Part shown: in pieces, positions 32,063 to 41,183 of the stretch
How positions within the stretch are numbered: position 1 is the first letter of the stretch
Layout: each line of letters begins with the position of its first letter
Assembly (NCBI GenBank): GCA_946479435.1
Contig: CAMLFX010000013.1
Location: forward strand, 1-45,908
DNA: 45,908 nt
Origin: an uncultured Sphingobacteriales bacterium
GTDB taxonomy: Bacteria; Bacteroidota; Bacteroidia; Chitinophagales; Chitinophagaceae
Reading direction: 5' to 3'
Made by a program: the position numbers and the translations under genes
The notes under the pieces: model-generated
The model's input: only the letters and a program-made list of their open reading frames with translations
Databases searched by the model: none
Told to the model about the DNA's origin: nothing

Positions 32063-35000
32063 TTATTCTGTTAGTTTATCAATAGCCGTGGGCGCAGTTT
32101 GTTTTCTGCGCGACATGAGGCTGTAAATAACAGGTAATATGAATAATGATAATAGCAACGAAAACAATACACCACCAACAATTACTACACCTAAAGGTAT
32201 GCGGCTGGTAGATGCTGCGCCTAATGATAAAGCTAACGGTAAAGCGCCAAATATCATGGCCAGGCTGGTCATAAGTATAGGGCGCAAACGCATAGAAGCT
32301 GCATAAATAGCCGCCTCCGTTTTCGATGAGCCTTTATCGCGTATATGGTTGGCATATTCTACTATAAGGATACCATTCTTGGTAACAAGGCCTATCAGCA
32401 TGATCATACCTATTTGAGAAAAGATATTCAGTGTTTGCCCAAATAACCATAATGACAATACTGCGCCTGCTATGGCAAGTGGTACTGTGAACATGATGAT
32501 AAGCGGATCAATGAAACTTTCAAATTGTGCTGCTAATATCAAATATATAAGTACCAGCGCCAGCAAAAATGCAAACAATGTATTCGATGAACTTTCCTCA
32601 TAGTCTTTTGATGCACCACCTAATGAAGTAGAAAATGATTCATCCACTACTTTTTTCTTCATCAGGTCATTATATATCCTGTTCATCTCTGCGATACCGT
32701 CGCCAATTGTTTTGCCGGGAGCAAGGCCTGCCGATATAGTTGCAGACTTATACCTGTTATAGTGATATATCTGCGACGGGCTGGTGGTTTCTTCTACACT
32801 TATAACGTTATCCAGCGATATAAATTCGCCCGCGTTGTTTTTTACAAAGTATGTATTCAGGGCAATGGGGGCATCCCTGTCTTTACGAAATACCTGCCCC
32901 AGTACCTGGTACTGCTTACCGTTCTTAGTAAAATATCCCAGGCGCCCATTACTTAATGCCAGTTGCATGGTACGCGATACATCATCAACCGACACACCCA
33001 ATTGCGATGCTTTTGCCCTGTCGATAGACACGGTAAGCTCAGGCTTATTGAACTTCAGATCAACATCAGCACCCTGAAACACAGGGCTCTTATTTACTTC
33101 ATCCATAAACACGGGTAGTGCCTTTGCAAGCCTGTCGAAGTTGATGTTTTGCAATACATACACTACAGGATAAGCACTGCCCCCGCGCTGTACCGATATA
33201 GTTTGTTCCTGTATGGCAAATGCACGCCCGAAGTTGTACCTCTGGAAGTTCCTGTTTACCTGCTGCACTATTTCTTCCTGACTGCGTTCCCGCTCGCCAG
33301 GCTCTTTCAGCCGTACATTTATAAAACCTGTATTTACAGCGCCCGAGCCTGAAAAACTAGGCGCAGTTACCGATAGTATCACTTCTTTCTCAGGTATCGA
33401 ATCCACTATTACCCCTACCAGCTGATCCATATAATTGTCCATGGCATCATAAGCCGTACCTTCGGGTGCGCTCACCAATGCACGAAAGCGGCTCCGGTCT
33501 TCAAGCGGGGCAAGTTCACTTTGCAGACCTTTACCTATTATAAATATCAACGCAAAGCTCACCACCATGCCTGTTAAGGCCACCCATTTATGCTTCATTA
33601 TCCATACCAGTCCACGCTTGTAACCATTTTCAAGCCCCTGGAAGAAAGGCTCAGATTTTACATAGAACCGAGACGGCTTGTGCACCTTGCGGGTCATCAG
33701 TACATTCAGTACCGGTGTAAGCGATAGAGATACAAATGCGGAGATCAATACGGCACCGGCTACTACAATACCAAACTCGCGGAAAAGCCGCCCTGTAAAT
33801 CCTTGCAGGAATACGATAGGCAGGAACACTACTGCCAGCGTAATAGAAGTAGAGATAACCGCAAAGTATATTTCCTCGCTCCCCTCTTTTGCAGCGCGGT
33901 GCTTTTCCATACCCGCTTCTATCTTCTTAAATATGTTTTCCGTCACCACTATACCATCATCTACCACAAGCCCGGTAGCCAGTACAATGGCCAGCAGGGT
34001 AAGTATATTGATAGTGAAACCCATTGCATACATTATAAAGAATGCGCCTATCAAACTCACTGGTATATCTATCAACGGACGGAAGGCAATAAGCCAGTCG
34101 CGGAAAAAGAGATAGATAATAAGTATCACCAGTGCAAATGATACAAGTAAGGTCTCTTCTACCTCTGAAATAGATTTTTTAATAAATGCGGTTGTATCAA
34201 GGGCAATATTTAATTTAAAATCGGCGGGAATATCTTTCTTTAATTCATCATACCGTTTATAAAACTCATCCGATATGGCTACATAATTCGAACCCGGTTG
34301 CGGTGTTACCGCAAGGGCTATCATTGGTACCGCGCTTTCTTTCAAAACGCTTTCTTCATTTTCAGGCCCAAGTACAGCCTCACCTACGTTTTTTAAATAA
34401 ATATCACTTCCGTTAATGTTTTTAACTATCAGGTTGTTGAAGTCTTCTTCTGTATAAAGGCGGCCAAATGTCCTTACAGAAAGCTCGGTATTGGTGCCGG
34501 CAATCTTACCTGCCGGTAACTCCACATTTTGTTTGGCAAGTGCATCCTGTATATCCAGGAAGGTAATGCCATAGCCTGCCATGGCAACGGGATCTAGCCA
34601 CAGGCGCATAGCATAGCGTTTTTCGCCCCATATACGTATGCTGCTTACTCCGGGTATGGTTTGCAGGCGTTCTACCAATACATTTTCTGCATATTCCGTT
34701 AGCTCCAGTTGGTTCTTGGTATCGCTCTGCACGGTCATGGAAAGTATGGGCTGTGCATTTGCATCTGCTTTCGATACCACAGGCGGGGCATCAATATCCT
34801 GCGGAAGACTTCTTACTGCCTGTGAAACTTTATCGCGTACATCATTGGCAGCTGCCTCAAGATCTATACTCAGGTCGAATTCTACTGTAATATTGCTGCT
34901 ACCTTGTGCACTTGTGGACGATATCGTTTTGATGCCTGCTATACCGTTTATCGACTTTTCAAGCGGTTCTGTTATCTGGTTTTCTATAATATCAGGGTTG

Positions 35001-35161
35001 GCACCTGCATACGATGTTCTTACATTGATGATCGGCGGATCGATAGATGGATAATCGCGGATACCTAGAAAATTGAACCCGATGATACCAAATATGACAA
35101 TAATGATATTAAGTACTATGGCTAAAACAGGCCGGCGTAGCGATAACGAAGGTAAACTCAT
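32063..35161 (-). CDS. RND efflux permease, HAE1/AcrB type
   Basis: A 1032-residue inner-membrane pump. The N-terminus LSLRRPVLAIVLNIIIVIFG, the ITEPLEKSINGIAGI block, the GLVVDDGIVVTENI helix with the paired Asp of the proton relay, and VTKNGILIVEYAN with the relay Lys show an intact proton-driven pump with two large porter domains. It is probably a drug or lipid exporter. A TTG at 35191 would add ten residues but falls in a -7 box (35189-35196), so ATG 35161 is chosen. Another -7 box (TATTTTTG, 35173-35180 on the minus strand) lies 11 nt before this ATG. Confidence 0.95.
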   Translation of the reverse strand: MSLPSLSLRRPVLAIVLNIIIVIFGIIGFNFLGIRDYPSIDPPIINVRTSYAGANPDIIENQITEPLEKSINGIAGIKTISSTSAQGSSNITVEFDLSIDLEAAANDVRDKVSQAVRSLPQDIDAPPVVSKADANAQPILSMTVQSDTKNQLELTEYAENVLVERLQTIPGVSSIRIWGEKRYAMRLWLDPVAMAGYGITFLDIQDALAKQNVELPAGKIAGTNTELSVRTFGRLYTEEDFNNLIVKNINGSDIYLKNVGEAVLGPENEESVLKESAVPMIALAVTPQPGSNYVAISDEFYKRYDELKKDIPADFKLNIALDTTAFIKKSISEVEETLLVSFALVILIIYLFFRDWLIAFRPLIDIPVSLIGAFFIMYAMGFTINILTLLAIVLATGLVVDDGIVVTENIFKKIEAGMEKHRAAKEGSEEIYFAVISTSITLAVVFLPIVFLQGFTGRLFREFGIVVAGAVLISAFVSLSLTPVLNVLMTRKVHKPSRFYVKSEPFFQGLENGYKRGLVWIMKHKWVALTGMVVSFALIFIIGKGLQSELAPLEDRSRFRALVSAPEGTAYDAMDNYMDQLVGVIVDSIPEKEVILSVTAPSFSGSGAVNTGFINVRLKEPGERERSQEEIVQQVNRNFQRYNFGRAFAIQEQTISVQRGGSAYPVVYVLQNINFDRLAKALPVFMDEVNKSPVFQGADVDLKFNKPELTVSIDRAKASQLGVSVDDVSRTMQLALSNGRLGYFTKNGKQYQVLGQVFRKDRDAPIALNTYFVKNNAGEFISLDNVISVEETTSPSQIYHYNRYKSATISAGLAPGKTIGDGIAEMNRIYNDLMKKKVVDESFSTSLGGASKDYEESSSNTLFAFLLALVLIYLILAAQFESFIDPLIIMFTVPLAIAGAVLSLWLFGQTLNIFSQIGMIMLIGLVTKNGILIVEYANHIRDKGSSKTEAAIYAASMRLRPILMTSLAMIFGALPLALSLGAASTSRIPLGVVIVGGVLFSLLLSLFILPVIYSLMSRRKQTAPTAIDKLTE

Positions 35162-35172
35162 GCAGTATATTT

Positions 35173-35196
35173 CAAAAATAAAGCCCGTCAAATATA
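35173..35196 (-). promoter_or_regulatory. Two -7 boxes (TATATTTG and TATTTTTG) for the efflux operon
   Basis: Two exact TAnnTTTG matches on the minus strand, at 35196-35189 and 35180-35173, precede the RND start. Either could drive the pump and TolC genes. Confidence 0.45.
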
Positions 35197-35444
35197 CACC
35201 CGCAGTGCTTTAAAATATTCAGCACCAACCATACACATAACACAAAAATCCAATATCCAACTATTCCGGCCTATGTTTAGACTATGCAATATGAGTAAAG
35301 TTTAACCATTATTATAAAAACATCATTGATAGCTAGTTCTTAACAGAAAACATTATTACATAATAATTATGCCTCCCCTAAAAGGGTTATTTTAATTATT
35401 TATAATTCCTATAACAGTATTTGGAGCTTTAGGCTGCCCTCCGT
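35197..35444. other. Intergenic region between RND pump and superoxide dismutase
   Basis: About 250 nt of AT-rich DNA between divergent genes, with no credible coding sequence. It holds a small ATTATT/AATAAT hairpin (35352-35367) and a CCCT/AGGG hairpin followed by a T-rich stretch (about 35374-35393). The promoter of the sod gene lies at its right end, and the efflux promoter at its left. Nothing else is recognised. Confidence 0.5.
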
Positions 35445-35452
35445 TACCTTTG
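35420..35452 (+). promoter_or_regulatory. Full Bacteroidota promoter for sodA: -33 TTTG and -7 TACCTTTG
   Basis: TTTG at 35420-35423 and the exact -7 box TACCTTTG at 35445-35452 are separated by 21 nt, the best -33/-7 pair in the window. The leader to the ATG at 35484 would be about 25 nt. Confidence 0.65.
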
Positions 35453-35483
35453 AGTAATTGACGAACCAAACATTATTAAAACT

Positions 35484-36089
35484 ATGACACATTCTCTTCC
35501 GGCGTTACCATACGCTTTCGATGCACTGGAACCACATATTGATGCCCGAACTATGGAAATACACCATGACAAACATCACCAGGCTTATGTTGACAACCTG
35601 AACAAGGCTTTGGCTGGCACCGAGCATGAAAACAAAACTCTTGAAGAACTGATGGCTAATATATCTGCTTACCCTGCGGCAGTACGCAACAATGGTGGCG
35701 GCCATTACAACCATACTTTATTCTGGACGGTTTTAGGCCCTAACGGTGGCTCACCTTCAGGCGAGCTGGCCAAAGCTATCAACGATGCTTTTGGCTCTCT
35801 TGATGCACTTAAAGAAAAAATGAATACGGCGGGTGCCACTCGTTTTGGTAGTGGCTGGGCATGGCTGATAGTTAAGGACGGCAAGCTGGAAGTAACCTCT
35901 ACACCTAACCAGGACAATCCATTGATGGATGTTGCAGATGTAAACGGCCACCCGATCTTAGGTATCGATGTATGGGAGCATGCTTATTACCTGAAATATC
36001 AAAACAAACGTCCTGATTATTTATCCGCTATCTGGAACGTTATCAACTGGAATGAAGTTGAAATGCGCTACAAAGCAGCTTTAGTATAA
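35484..36089 (+). CDS. sodA: Superoxide dismutase, Mn-type
   Basis: A 201-residue Fe/Mn superoxide dismutase. The four metal ligands are His27 (EIHHDKHH), His77 ([10 protein letters not shown]), Asp162 and His166 ([14 protein letters not shown]). Two positions point to manganese rather than iron: GGHYNH in place of the Gln-containing AAQVWNH of E. coli FeSOD, and Gln143 in TPNQDNPLM, where MnSOD places its active-site Gln. A cambialistic enzyme cannot be excluded. It stands alone with a good promoter and a strong terminator. Confidence 0.95.
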   Translation: MTHSLPALPYAFDALEPHIDARTMEIHHDKHHQAYVDNLNKALAGTEHENKTLEELMANISAYPAAVRNNGGGHYNHTLFWTVLGPNGGSPSGELAKAINDAFGSLDALKEKMNTAGATRFGSGWAWLIVKDGKLEVTSTPNQDNPLMDVADVNGHPILGIDVWEHAYYLKYQNKRPDYLSAIWNVINWNEVEMRYKAALV

Positions 36090-36110
36090 TAACTCATTAC
36101 GGTACGATAA

Positions 36111-36145
36111 AAAAAGTCATGCATTCAAAAAATGCATGGCTTTTT
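36111..36145. terminator. Bidirectional terminator after sodA
   Basis: AAAAAG and CATGCATT pair with AATGCATG and CTTTTT around a CAAAA loop, with one T-G wobble. The A and T runs serve both strands; the convergent beta-barrel gene ends at 36164. Confidence 0.8.
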
Positions 36146-36163
36146 GTTAGAATGATTTGCTTT

Positions 36164-36772
36164 TTATCTGCCTCCTACACCAAACGAAAAACCTAGTGCC
36201 AGCATTAAACCTCCCGGTTGCAATATGTCAAGTACTTTACGGGCATCTGCACTTAATGGCCCGCCATACAGCACTTTGTAATTATCATCGCTAAACCTGA
36301 ATGAATAACCTGCCTGTAAATAGAAACGATGCCCACGCCTGCCTAAATTGAAGAAATGATATCCTGCAATAAACCCATTAGTTACAGGTTCAAAATCAAG
36401 CGTGGTGCTTGTATTTCCGCCTGTGTTCGATGGCAGATCAGTTGTAAAATTCGTTAACCCTGTATTATGCGAAACACCCGCTCCAATTGCCCAACCACGC
36501 TGACATGGCTTAAAATAATACCTTCCTTCAGCATATAGCTTAGTACCCCAGCTGCTGATACCTACACCACCACCAACTGACACCTGGCTTACAATGGGCA
36601 CATCTACTATAAAGCCTATTAAACCCGCCTGGTTTTCCAAACCTGTGCTTACACCCAGGTAGGCTTTTGGACAAGATACCATTGTGCTATTTTTTTGCCT
36701 CGTCATTTGCTGCGCAAAACCAGTGGTACTTATTGCAAAAACGGCTAGCACCAAAATTATTTTCTTCATCAT
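36164..36772 (-). CDS. Small outer-membrane beta-barrel-like protein
   Basis: A 202-residue exported protein of unknown function. A signal peptide (KKIILVLAVFAISTTGFA) is followed by about 180 residues of alternating aromatic and Gly-rich strands (YLGVSTGLENQAGLIGF, VGGGVGISSWGTKLYAEGRYYF, AGYHFFNLGRRGHRFYLQAGYSF) ending in ALGFSFGVGGR. This suits an eight-stranded barrel. Upstream ATGs to 36820 would place a polar leader before the signal peptide, so the start is 36772 or 36769. It follows the cytochrome gene on the same strand after about 80 nt. Confidence 0.75.
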   Translation of the reverse strand: MMKKIILVLAVFAISTTGFAQQMTRQKNSTMVSCPKAYLGVSTGLENQAGLIGFIVDVPIVSQVSVGGGVGISSWGTKLYAEGRYYFKPCQRGWAIGAGVSHNTGLTNFTTDLPSNTGGNTSTTLDFEPVTNGFIAGYHFFNLGRRGHRFYLQAGYSFRFSDDNYKVLYGGPLSADARKVLDILQPGGLMLALGFSFGVGGR

Positions 36773-36852
36773 ATAGAGTTTATAATGAGCACAATATATA
36801 GTCCCCATTTCACTCATCAAATAGATGTCACCATATTTATTTAGTGATGATA

Positions 36853-38793
36853 TTACGGCAGATCCAACAGCATAGCTTTTGCCTGTTTATTGGCAGGATG
36901 CTTTTTAATCAGGTGTTTCAATGTTCTTTGTGCAAGATCATTGTTGCCATTGTTATGATACCATACCGCCATATTTATCAAGGTCTGCTCATGGTCCGGG
37001 TCGGCAGCTAATGCTTTGCGTAGGTAGTCATAACTCATAGTGCTATTGCCCTGTTGCATATAAATGAAACCCAGGTTATTGCTTGCAACCTGGTAATCAG
37101 GATTTTCGTTCACCACAAAATTAAATACTTTTTGCGCTTCTGCTAAATTACCTGTAGCCAGTAAACTAGTACCATATTTAGTTTGAAAGTCGAGCGAATA
37201 AGGCAATATTTCTATAGCCCTTTTATACCAGGGCACAGCTTTCTCCACTTGCTGCAATTGGTAGTATGCTTCACCTATTCGGTAACAAGCCCAGGCATCC
37301 TGCATGTTTTGCGGCTGTAGCTGCTGCGCGTACTGCACCACTTTATTGTAATTATTCAGCAGGAAGTAAGCGCGAATGTAGTCCCTGTTTTGTTTTTGAC
37401 TGGCTTCTATATCCGGTTGCTTACCTAAGTACCAGAGCGCAGAATCTATCAACCCATTATTCGGATTATAGCGTTCGTAAAATTCCATATATGCCCGCGC
37501 AGTAGTTATAGCATCTACACTATCGTTATTGAAACATTTCAATCCTAAGAACGCTGTTATCTTTTTTTCCAGCGTATCACTCATTGGCCGCTTGCGTATG
37601 TAGTGGTCGGTAACCGCTACGTGTGGTATATCAATACTACCATTATGCGGCATGTGGCAGGTTACACAATCATCATTCTTTGTAGCACGTACTTTTATAT
37701 CCTCGCTGCAATGCACTTGTTGTGCTGCGCCATGGCAACTTTGACAAGCATTCAGGTATTGTGCTCTTGGTGTAAACTTTACACTCACGTGCGGGTTGTG
37801 GCAGGTAATACAGCTCATCTTACCCGAGCTTACAAAACACTCACTCTTTTTCATCCGCTCTACATGCGACGCCATGATCATTTTATCGCGTGCACCTTCA
37901 TACTCAGGCATAAATACATTCATAACTTCCGATAAATGCATACCAGGGCGGAAGTCGAAGAACGTCTTCCCATCATTCAATACAGCAATACCCTGCAAGT
38001 GACAGCGCTGGCAAACGTTGTTTTGCAGTTCTGTTGATAACCTTCTGGGATTAACAATACTGTAATCAGGTCCTTTCGATGTATCAATTATTTTACCCGA
38101 TTGTTTTTCCTGCACATGCAGTGAACCCGGCCCATGGCAGCGCTCGCAATCAATACCGTTTTTTACGCTCAGGTATTTATTCTGGCTGTTAGCAACAAAA
38201 TCAGGGTAACCGTTATGGCAACTCATACATTCTATTTCTATCAGCCTGTTGAAGCGTGTATTGTGCCCATTCTCAAAACCCGGCGCAAGGTCCCATTGTT
38301 TCTTTTGCGCATAATAGGTAATTGGCGCTTGGTAGAAATAACCGTTTACATTAAAGATGTTGGAATTGGTATGCTGCCCTGAGCCTACTATGTAGTCTAT
38401 CTTTTGTATTTTCTTATGTGTGGTATCGCCTGCCTCTACCCTGAACTCCATTATGTACAGCGAGTCGTTCTGCATATAAGGCTTATAGTAAAAGTCGAGC
38501 GACTTATCGTACACAGGTGCATGCCCAAACTCCGCTACCGATTTTTGACGAGTAGCATGGTCGAACGACTGGCCCATTCCCGTTTGTATGAATGTTTGAT
38601 AAACGCCTTCGTGACAAGTACGGCAGGTTTGCATACCTACATAATGCACGCTGGTATCGTACACGTTGCGCCATGGCGAACCCGTAGCTTCCACTTCTGC
38701 ACTTTTATCAGGGCTATTGCAGAAAAAAGTGGGCAGCGTAATAGCAACGGCCGCTAAGCATATCAGTAAATATCGTAAAAAACGCGCCGGCAT
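36853..38793 (-). CDS. Heptaheme c-type cytochrome with C-terminal TPR repeats
   Basis: A 646-residue exported protein. A hydrophobic N-terminus (residues 7-24) ends TFFC at residue 25, a poor lipobox, so it may be a lipoprotein or a simple membrane anchor. Seven CxxCH haem sites lie at residues 57, 189, 216, 261, 328, 350 and 376, in a layout like the cytochrome c554/doubled-CxxCH group. From about residue 440 to the end there are several TPRs (EAYYQLQQVEKAVPWYKRAI, NNLGFIYMQQGNSTM). Such cytochrome-TPR proteins are known in Bacteroidota and Planctomycetes, but their electron partners are not. A -7 box lies 7 nt before the ATG. Confidence 0.9.
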   Translation of the reverse strand: MPARFLRYLLICLAAVAITLPTFFCNSPDKSAEVEATGSPWRNVYDTSVHYVGMQTCRTCHEGVYQTFIQTGMGQSFDHATRQKSVAEFGHAPVYDKSLDFYYKPYMQNDSLYIMEFRVEAGDTTHKKIQKIDYIVGSGQHTNSNIFNVNGYFYQAPITYYAQKKQWDLAPGFENGHNTRFNRLIEIECMSCHNGYPDFVANSQNKYLSVKNGIDCERCHGPGSLHVQEKQSGKIIDTSKGPDYSIVNPRRLSTELQNNVCQRCHLQGIAVLNDGKTFFDFRPGMHLSEVMNVFMPEYEGARDKMIMASHVERMKKSECFVSSGKMSCITCHNPHVSVKFTPRAQYLNACQSCHGAAQQVHCSEDIKVRATKNDDCVTCHMPHNGSIDIPHVAVTDHYIRKRPMSDTLEKKITAFLGLKCFNNDSVDAITTARAYMEFYERYNPNNGLIDSALWYLGKQPDIEASQKQNRDYIRAYFLLNNYNKVVQYAQQLQPQNMQDAWACYRIGEAYYQLQQVEKAVPWYKRAIEILPYSLDFQTKYGTSLLATGNLAEAQKVFNFVVNENPDYQVASNNLGFIYMQQGNSTMSYDYLRKALAADPDHEQTLINMAVWYHNNGNNDLAQRTLKHLIKKHPANKQAKAMLLDLP

Positions 38794-38800
38794 ACTATTT

Positions 38801-38808
38801 CAAAAGTA
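38801..38808 (-). promoter_or_regulatory. -7 promoter box TACTTTTG, 7 nt before cytochrome ATG
   Basis: An exact TAnnTTTG match on the minus strand in the 39-nt gap after tyrS, giving the cytochrome gene its own promoter and an almost absent leader. Confidence 0.5.
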
Positions 38809-38832
38809 ACACAATAGCCACTAAAGCAATAC

Positions 38833-40110
38833 CTAATTAAAGATGGCTAAAGTGTAGTTCGATTTGCCTTTTTGTATCAGCATATAGCGGTCGTTCAGCA
38901 AATGCTCTTGCTTCAGCATAAAATCGATACCTGCTACTTTCTCCTTATTTACACTCAAACCGCCATTTTGTACCATTTTACGCGCTTCCCCTTTCGATGG
39001 AAATATTTTGCTATCGGCAAGGAAGGTTAGAAAATCAACACCTTCGTTCAGCGCATCTTTACTTGCAGTAACCTGGGGCACACCATCCATTACTTCCAGC
39101 AATTGTTTCTCATTCAGTTCGCGCAATGTTTCTATGGCCGATTGTCCGAATAATATATCCGAAGCTTTTTGTGCAAAAGTCAAATCTTCCGCACTGTGCA
39201 CTAAAGTAGTCAGTTCTTCAGCAAGCGCCTTTTGCAGCTTACGTAAATGCGGAGCGCTTTTGTGTTCTTCTATTAATGCATTTATTTCTTCCAGCGGACG
39301 GAAAGAGAACGTAAGCGTTGCTCTTACCGCATCATCATCAGCCTGCTTTAACCAGAATTGGTAAAACTGGTAAGGAGAAGTCAACTCAGGATCGAGCCAG
39401 ACATTACCGCTTTCCGATTTACCAAATTTGCTGCCATCGCTCTTGGTCATCAGCGGGCAGGTAAATGCAAATGCATCGCTGCCACCTTTGCGGCGTATCA
39501 GCTCGGTACCGGTAACAATATTACCCCACTGGTCGGCACCACCCATTTGCAGCTTTACGTTGTGCTGTTTATTAAGATGGAAATAATCGTAACCCTGTAT
39601 CAACTGATAAGTAAACTCAGTAAAAGACAAGCCTGTCTCCAGTCGCTTTTGTACTGAATCTTTCGACAACATGTAATTGACCGTGATATGTTTACCTGTA
39701 TCGCGAATAAAATCAAGAAACGAGAAATTTTTGAACCAATCGTAGTTATTGACCATCACCGCGGCGTTTGGCTTATCCTCGCTAAAGTCTATGAATTTTT
39801 CCAGTTGCTTGCGGATACCATTGCAATTGCGCTCAATGATCTCCATGCTTAGCAAATTGCGTTCAGCCGATTTACCTGAAGGGTCGCCTATCATACCTGT
39901 AGCACCACCAACCAGTGCATAAGGTTTGTGCCCGGCCCTTTGCAGGCGCATCAGTAATGTAATAGGCACCAGGTTGCCCACATGCAGGCTTTCAGCAGTA
40001 GGGTCGAAACCCACATAACCGGAGGTTAATTCCTTTTCCAGTTGTTCTTCCGTACCCGGCATTATATCTTGTATCAGGTTTCTTGCCTGTAATTCCTTTA
40101 TCAGGTTCAT
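38833..40110 (-). CDS. tyrS: Tyrosyl-tRNA synthetase
   Basis: A 425-residue class I synthetase. SLHVGNLVP (residues 41-49) is the HIGH motif, GGATGMIGDPSGKSAERN, YQLIQGYDYFHL and LQMGGADQWGNIVTG bind tyrosine and tRNA, and KFGKS is the KMSKS motif. A C-terminal S4 domain (FPSKGEARKMVQNGGLSVN) completes it. Length and order are those of bacterial TyrRS type 1. A -7 box (TATTTTTG, 40139-40132) lies about 21 nt before the ATG. Confidence 0.97.
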   Translation of the reverse strand: MNLIKELQARNLIQDIMPGTEEQLEKELTSGYVGFDPTAESLHVGNLVPITLLMRLQRAGHKPYALVGGATGMIGDPSGKSAERNLLSMEIIERNCNGIRKQLEKFIDFSEDKPNAAVMVNNYDWFKNFSFLDFIRDTGKHITVNYMLSKDSVQKRLETGLSFTEFTYQLIQGYDYFHLNKQHNVKLQMGGADQWGNIVTGTELIRRKGGSDAFAFTCPLMTKSDGSKFGKSESGNVWLDPELTSPYQFYQFWLKQADDDAVRATLTFSFRPLEEINALIEEHKSAPHLRKLQKALAEELTTLVHSAEDLTFAQKASDILFGQSAIETLRELNEKQLLEVMDGVPQVTASKDALNEGVDFLTFLADSKIFPSKGEARKMVQNGGLSVNKEKVAGIDFMLKQEHLLNDRYMLIQKGKSNYTLAIFN

Positions 40111-40131
40111 CTCTTTAAAATATCAGGTGGG

Positions 40132-40139
40132 CAAAAATA
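40132..40139 (-). promoter_or_regulatory. -7 promoter box TATTTTTG for tyrS
   Basis: An exact TAnnTTTG match on the minus strand, 21 nt upstream of the tyrS ATG. No T-box or other leader structure fits in so short a leader. Confidence 0.45.
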
Positions 40140-40281
40140 AGGTTTTCAGGCTGCTGTTAATATATCGCGGCATAATATATAGAGTTCCATAACATTACCT
40201 GCTAAAAGCTTTTTCTACAACAGTTTTGTTTTTCAAAAATTGTTTTTATCTTTCGGAGTGTATTAACAAAAATTTAAGGCC

Positions 40282-41145
40282 TTGAAACGATTTATACTTT
40301 CCTTAGCAATGCTGGCGCCGCTATGCGTACAGGCACAAATGCCTCACCACGAAATTGGTTTGATGGCTGGCGTGGCTAACTATTATGGCGATCTTCAGGA
40401 TAAGGTTTTTGATAGCCGCACCAACCGACCAATGGGTGGCATCACTTATAAATATTTTATGAATCCGCATCTAGGCGTACGTTTAGGGGTTTCATATACA
40501 AATATTACCGCTGCAGACAGCCTTTCGGGCAGTGTAGTGAAACAAAACCGCAACCTGCGCTTTTCAAGCAATCTTTTTGAAGCCCATGCCGGCCTGGAAA
40601 TCAACTTCCTGCCAATAGATGTGGACAAGATGAAGATCACCCCGTATATATTCGGTGGTATCGCCGTTTTCCACTACAACCCTTATACCGATGGGCTTAA
40701 AGGAGAAAAAGTATATCTGCGCCCATTAAGCACTGAAGGCCAGGGAATACCTGTATATCCGGATCGTAAAGAATATAAACTGACTAATATAGCCTTCCCG
40801 ATAGGTGGTGGTCTTAAGTTCTTCGTTGGTAAAACGCTGATGATAACTACCGAAGTTGGCTTCCGCTATACCAATACCGACTACCTGGATGACGTAAGCC
40901 GTTCGTTTGTTGACCGCGATACACTGATAGCTTACCGTAGCCGCCAGGCTTTCGATCTGTCCTTCCGTGGCGATGAGCGCAACACCTGGGATGGCAACTA
41001 TCCTAATAAGAACTTCCAGCGCGGCGATAGCAAAGCAAACGACTGGTATATGTATGCCGGCCTGTCTGTGGGCATCTACCTGAAAGCGTTTGGTAATGTA
41101 AAAGAATACTGGCAAGCTAAATGCCCTGCATTTTTCCGCCGCTAA
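40282..41145 (+). CDS. DUF6089/PorG-like outer-membrane protein
   Basis: A 287-residue exported beta-barrel-like protein. A signal peptide (KRFILSLAMLAPLCVQAQ) leads into HEIGLMAGVANYYGDLQ, which resembles the N-terminus of PorG and DUF6089 proteins linked to the type IX secretion system. Later strands include HLGVRLGVSYTNI, EINFLPID, ITPYIFGGIAVFHYNPY, NIAFPIGGGLKFFVG and TEVGFRYTNTDYLDDVS, ending with a YMYAGLSVGIYLKAF strand. No ATG fits the signal peptide, so the start is TTG at 40282. A near-consensus -7 (TATCTTTC, 40247-40254) with TTTTG 19 nt upstream is visible. T9SS membership is inferred. Confidence 0.8.
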   Translation: MKRFILSLAMLAPLCVQAQMPHHEIGLMAGVANYYGDLQDKVFDSRTNRPMGGITYKYFMNPHLGVRLGVSYTNITAADSLSGSVVKQNRNLRFSSNLFEAHAGLEINFLPIDVDKMKITPYIFGGIAVFHYNPYTDGLKGEKVYLRPLSTEGQGIPVYPDRKEYKLTNIAFPIGGGLKFFVGKTLMITTEVGFRYTNTDYLDDVSRSFVDRDTLIAYRSRQAFDLSFRGDERNTWDGNYPNKNFQRGDSKANDWYMYAGLSVGIYLKAFGNVKEYWQAKCPAFFRR

Positions 41146-41183
41146 ATACTTCCCCAACTTATTTAATATCAGGGGTACCAGAG

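Noticed and set aside
36853..38793. Confident lipoprotein assignment for the multihaem cytochrome
   Set aside because: The Cys at residue 25 is preceded by TFF, which does not fit a normal lipobox, so lipidation is left open.
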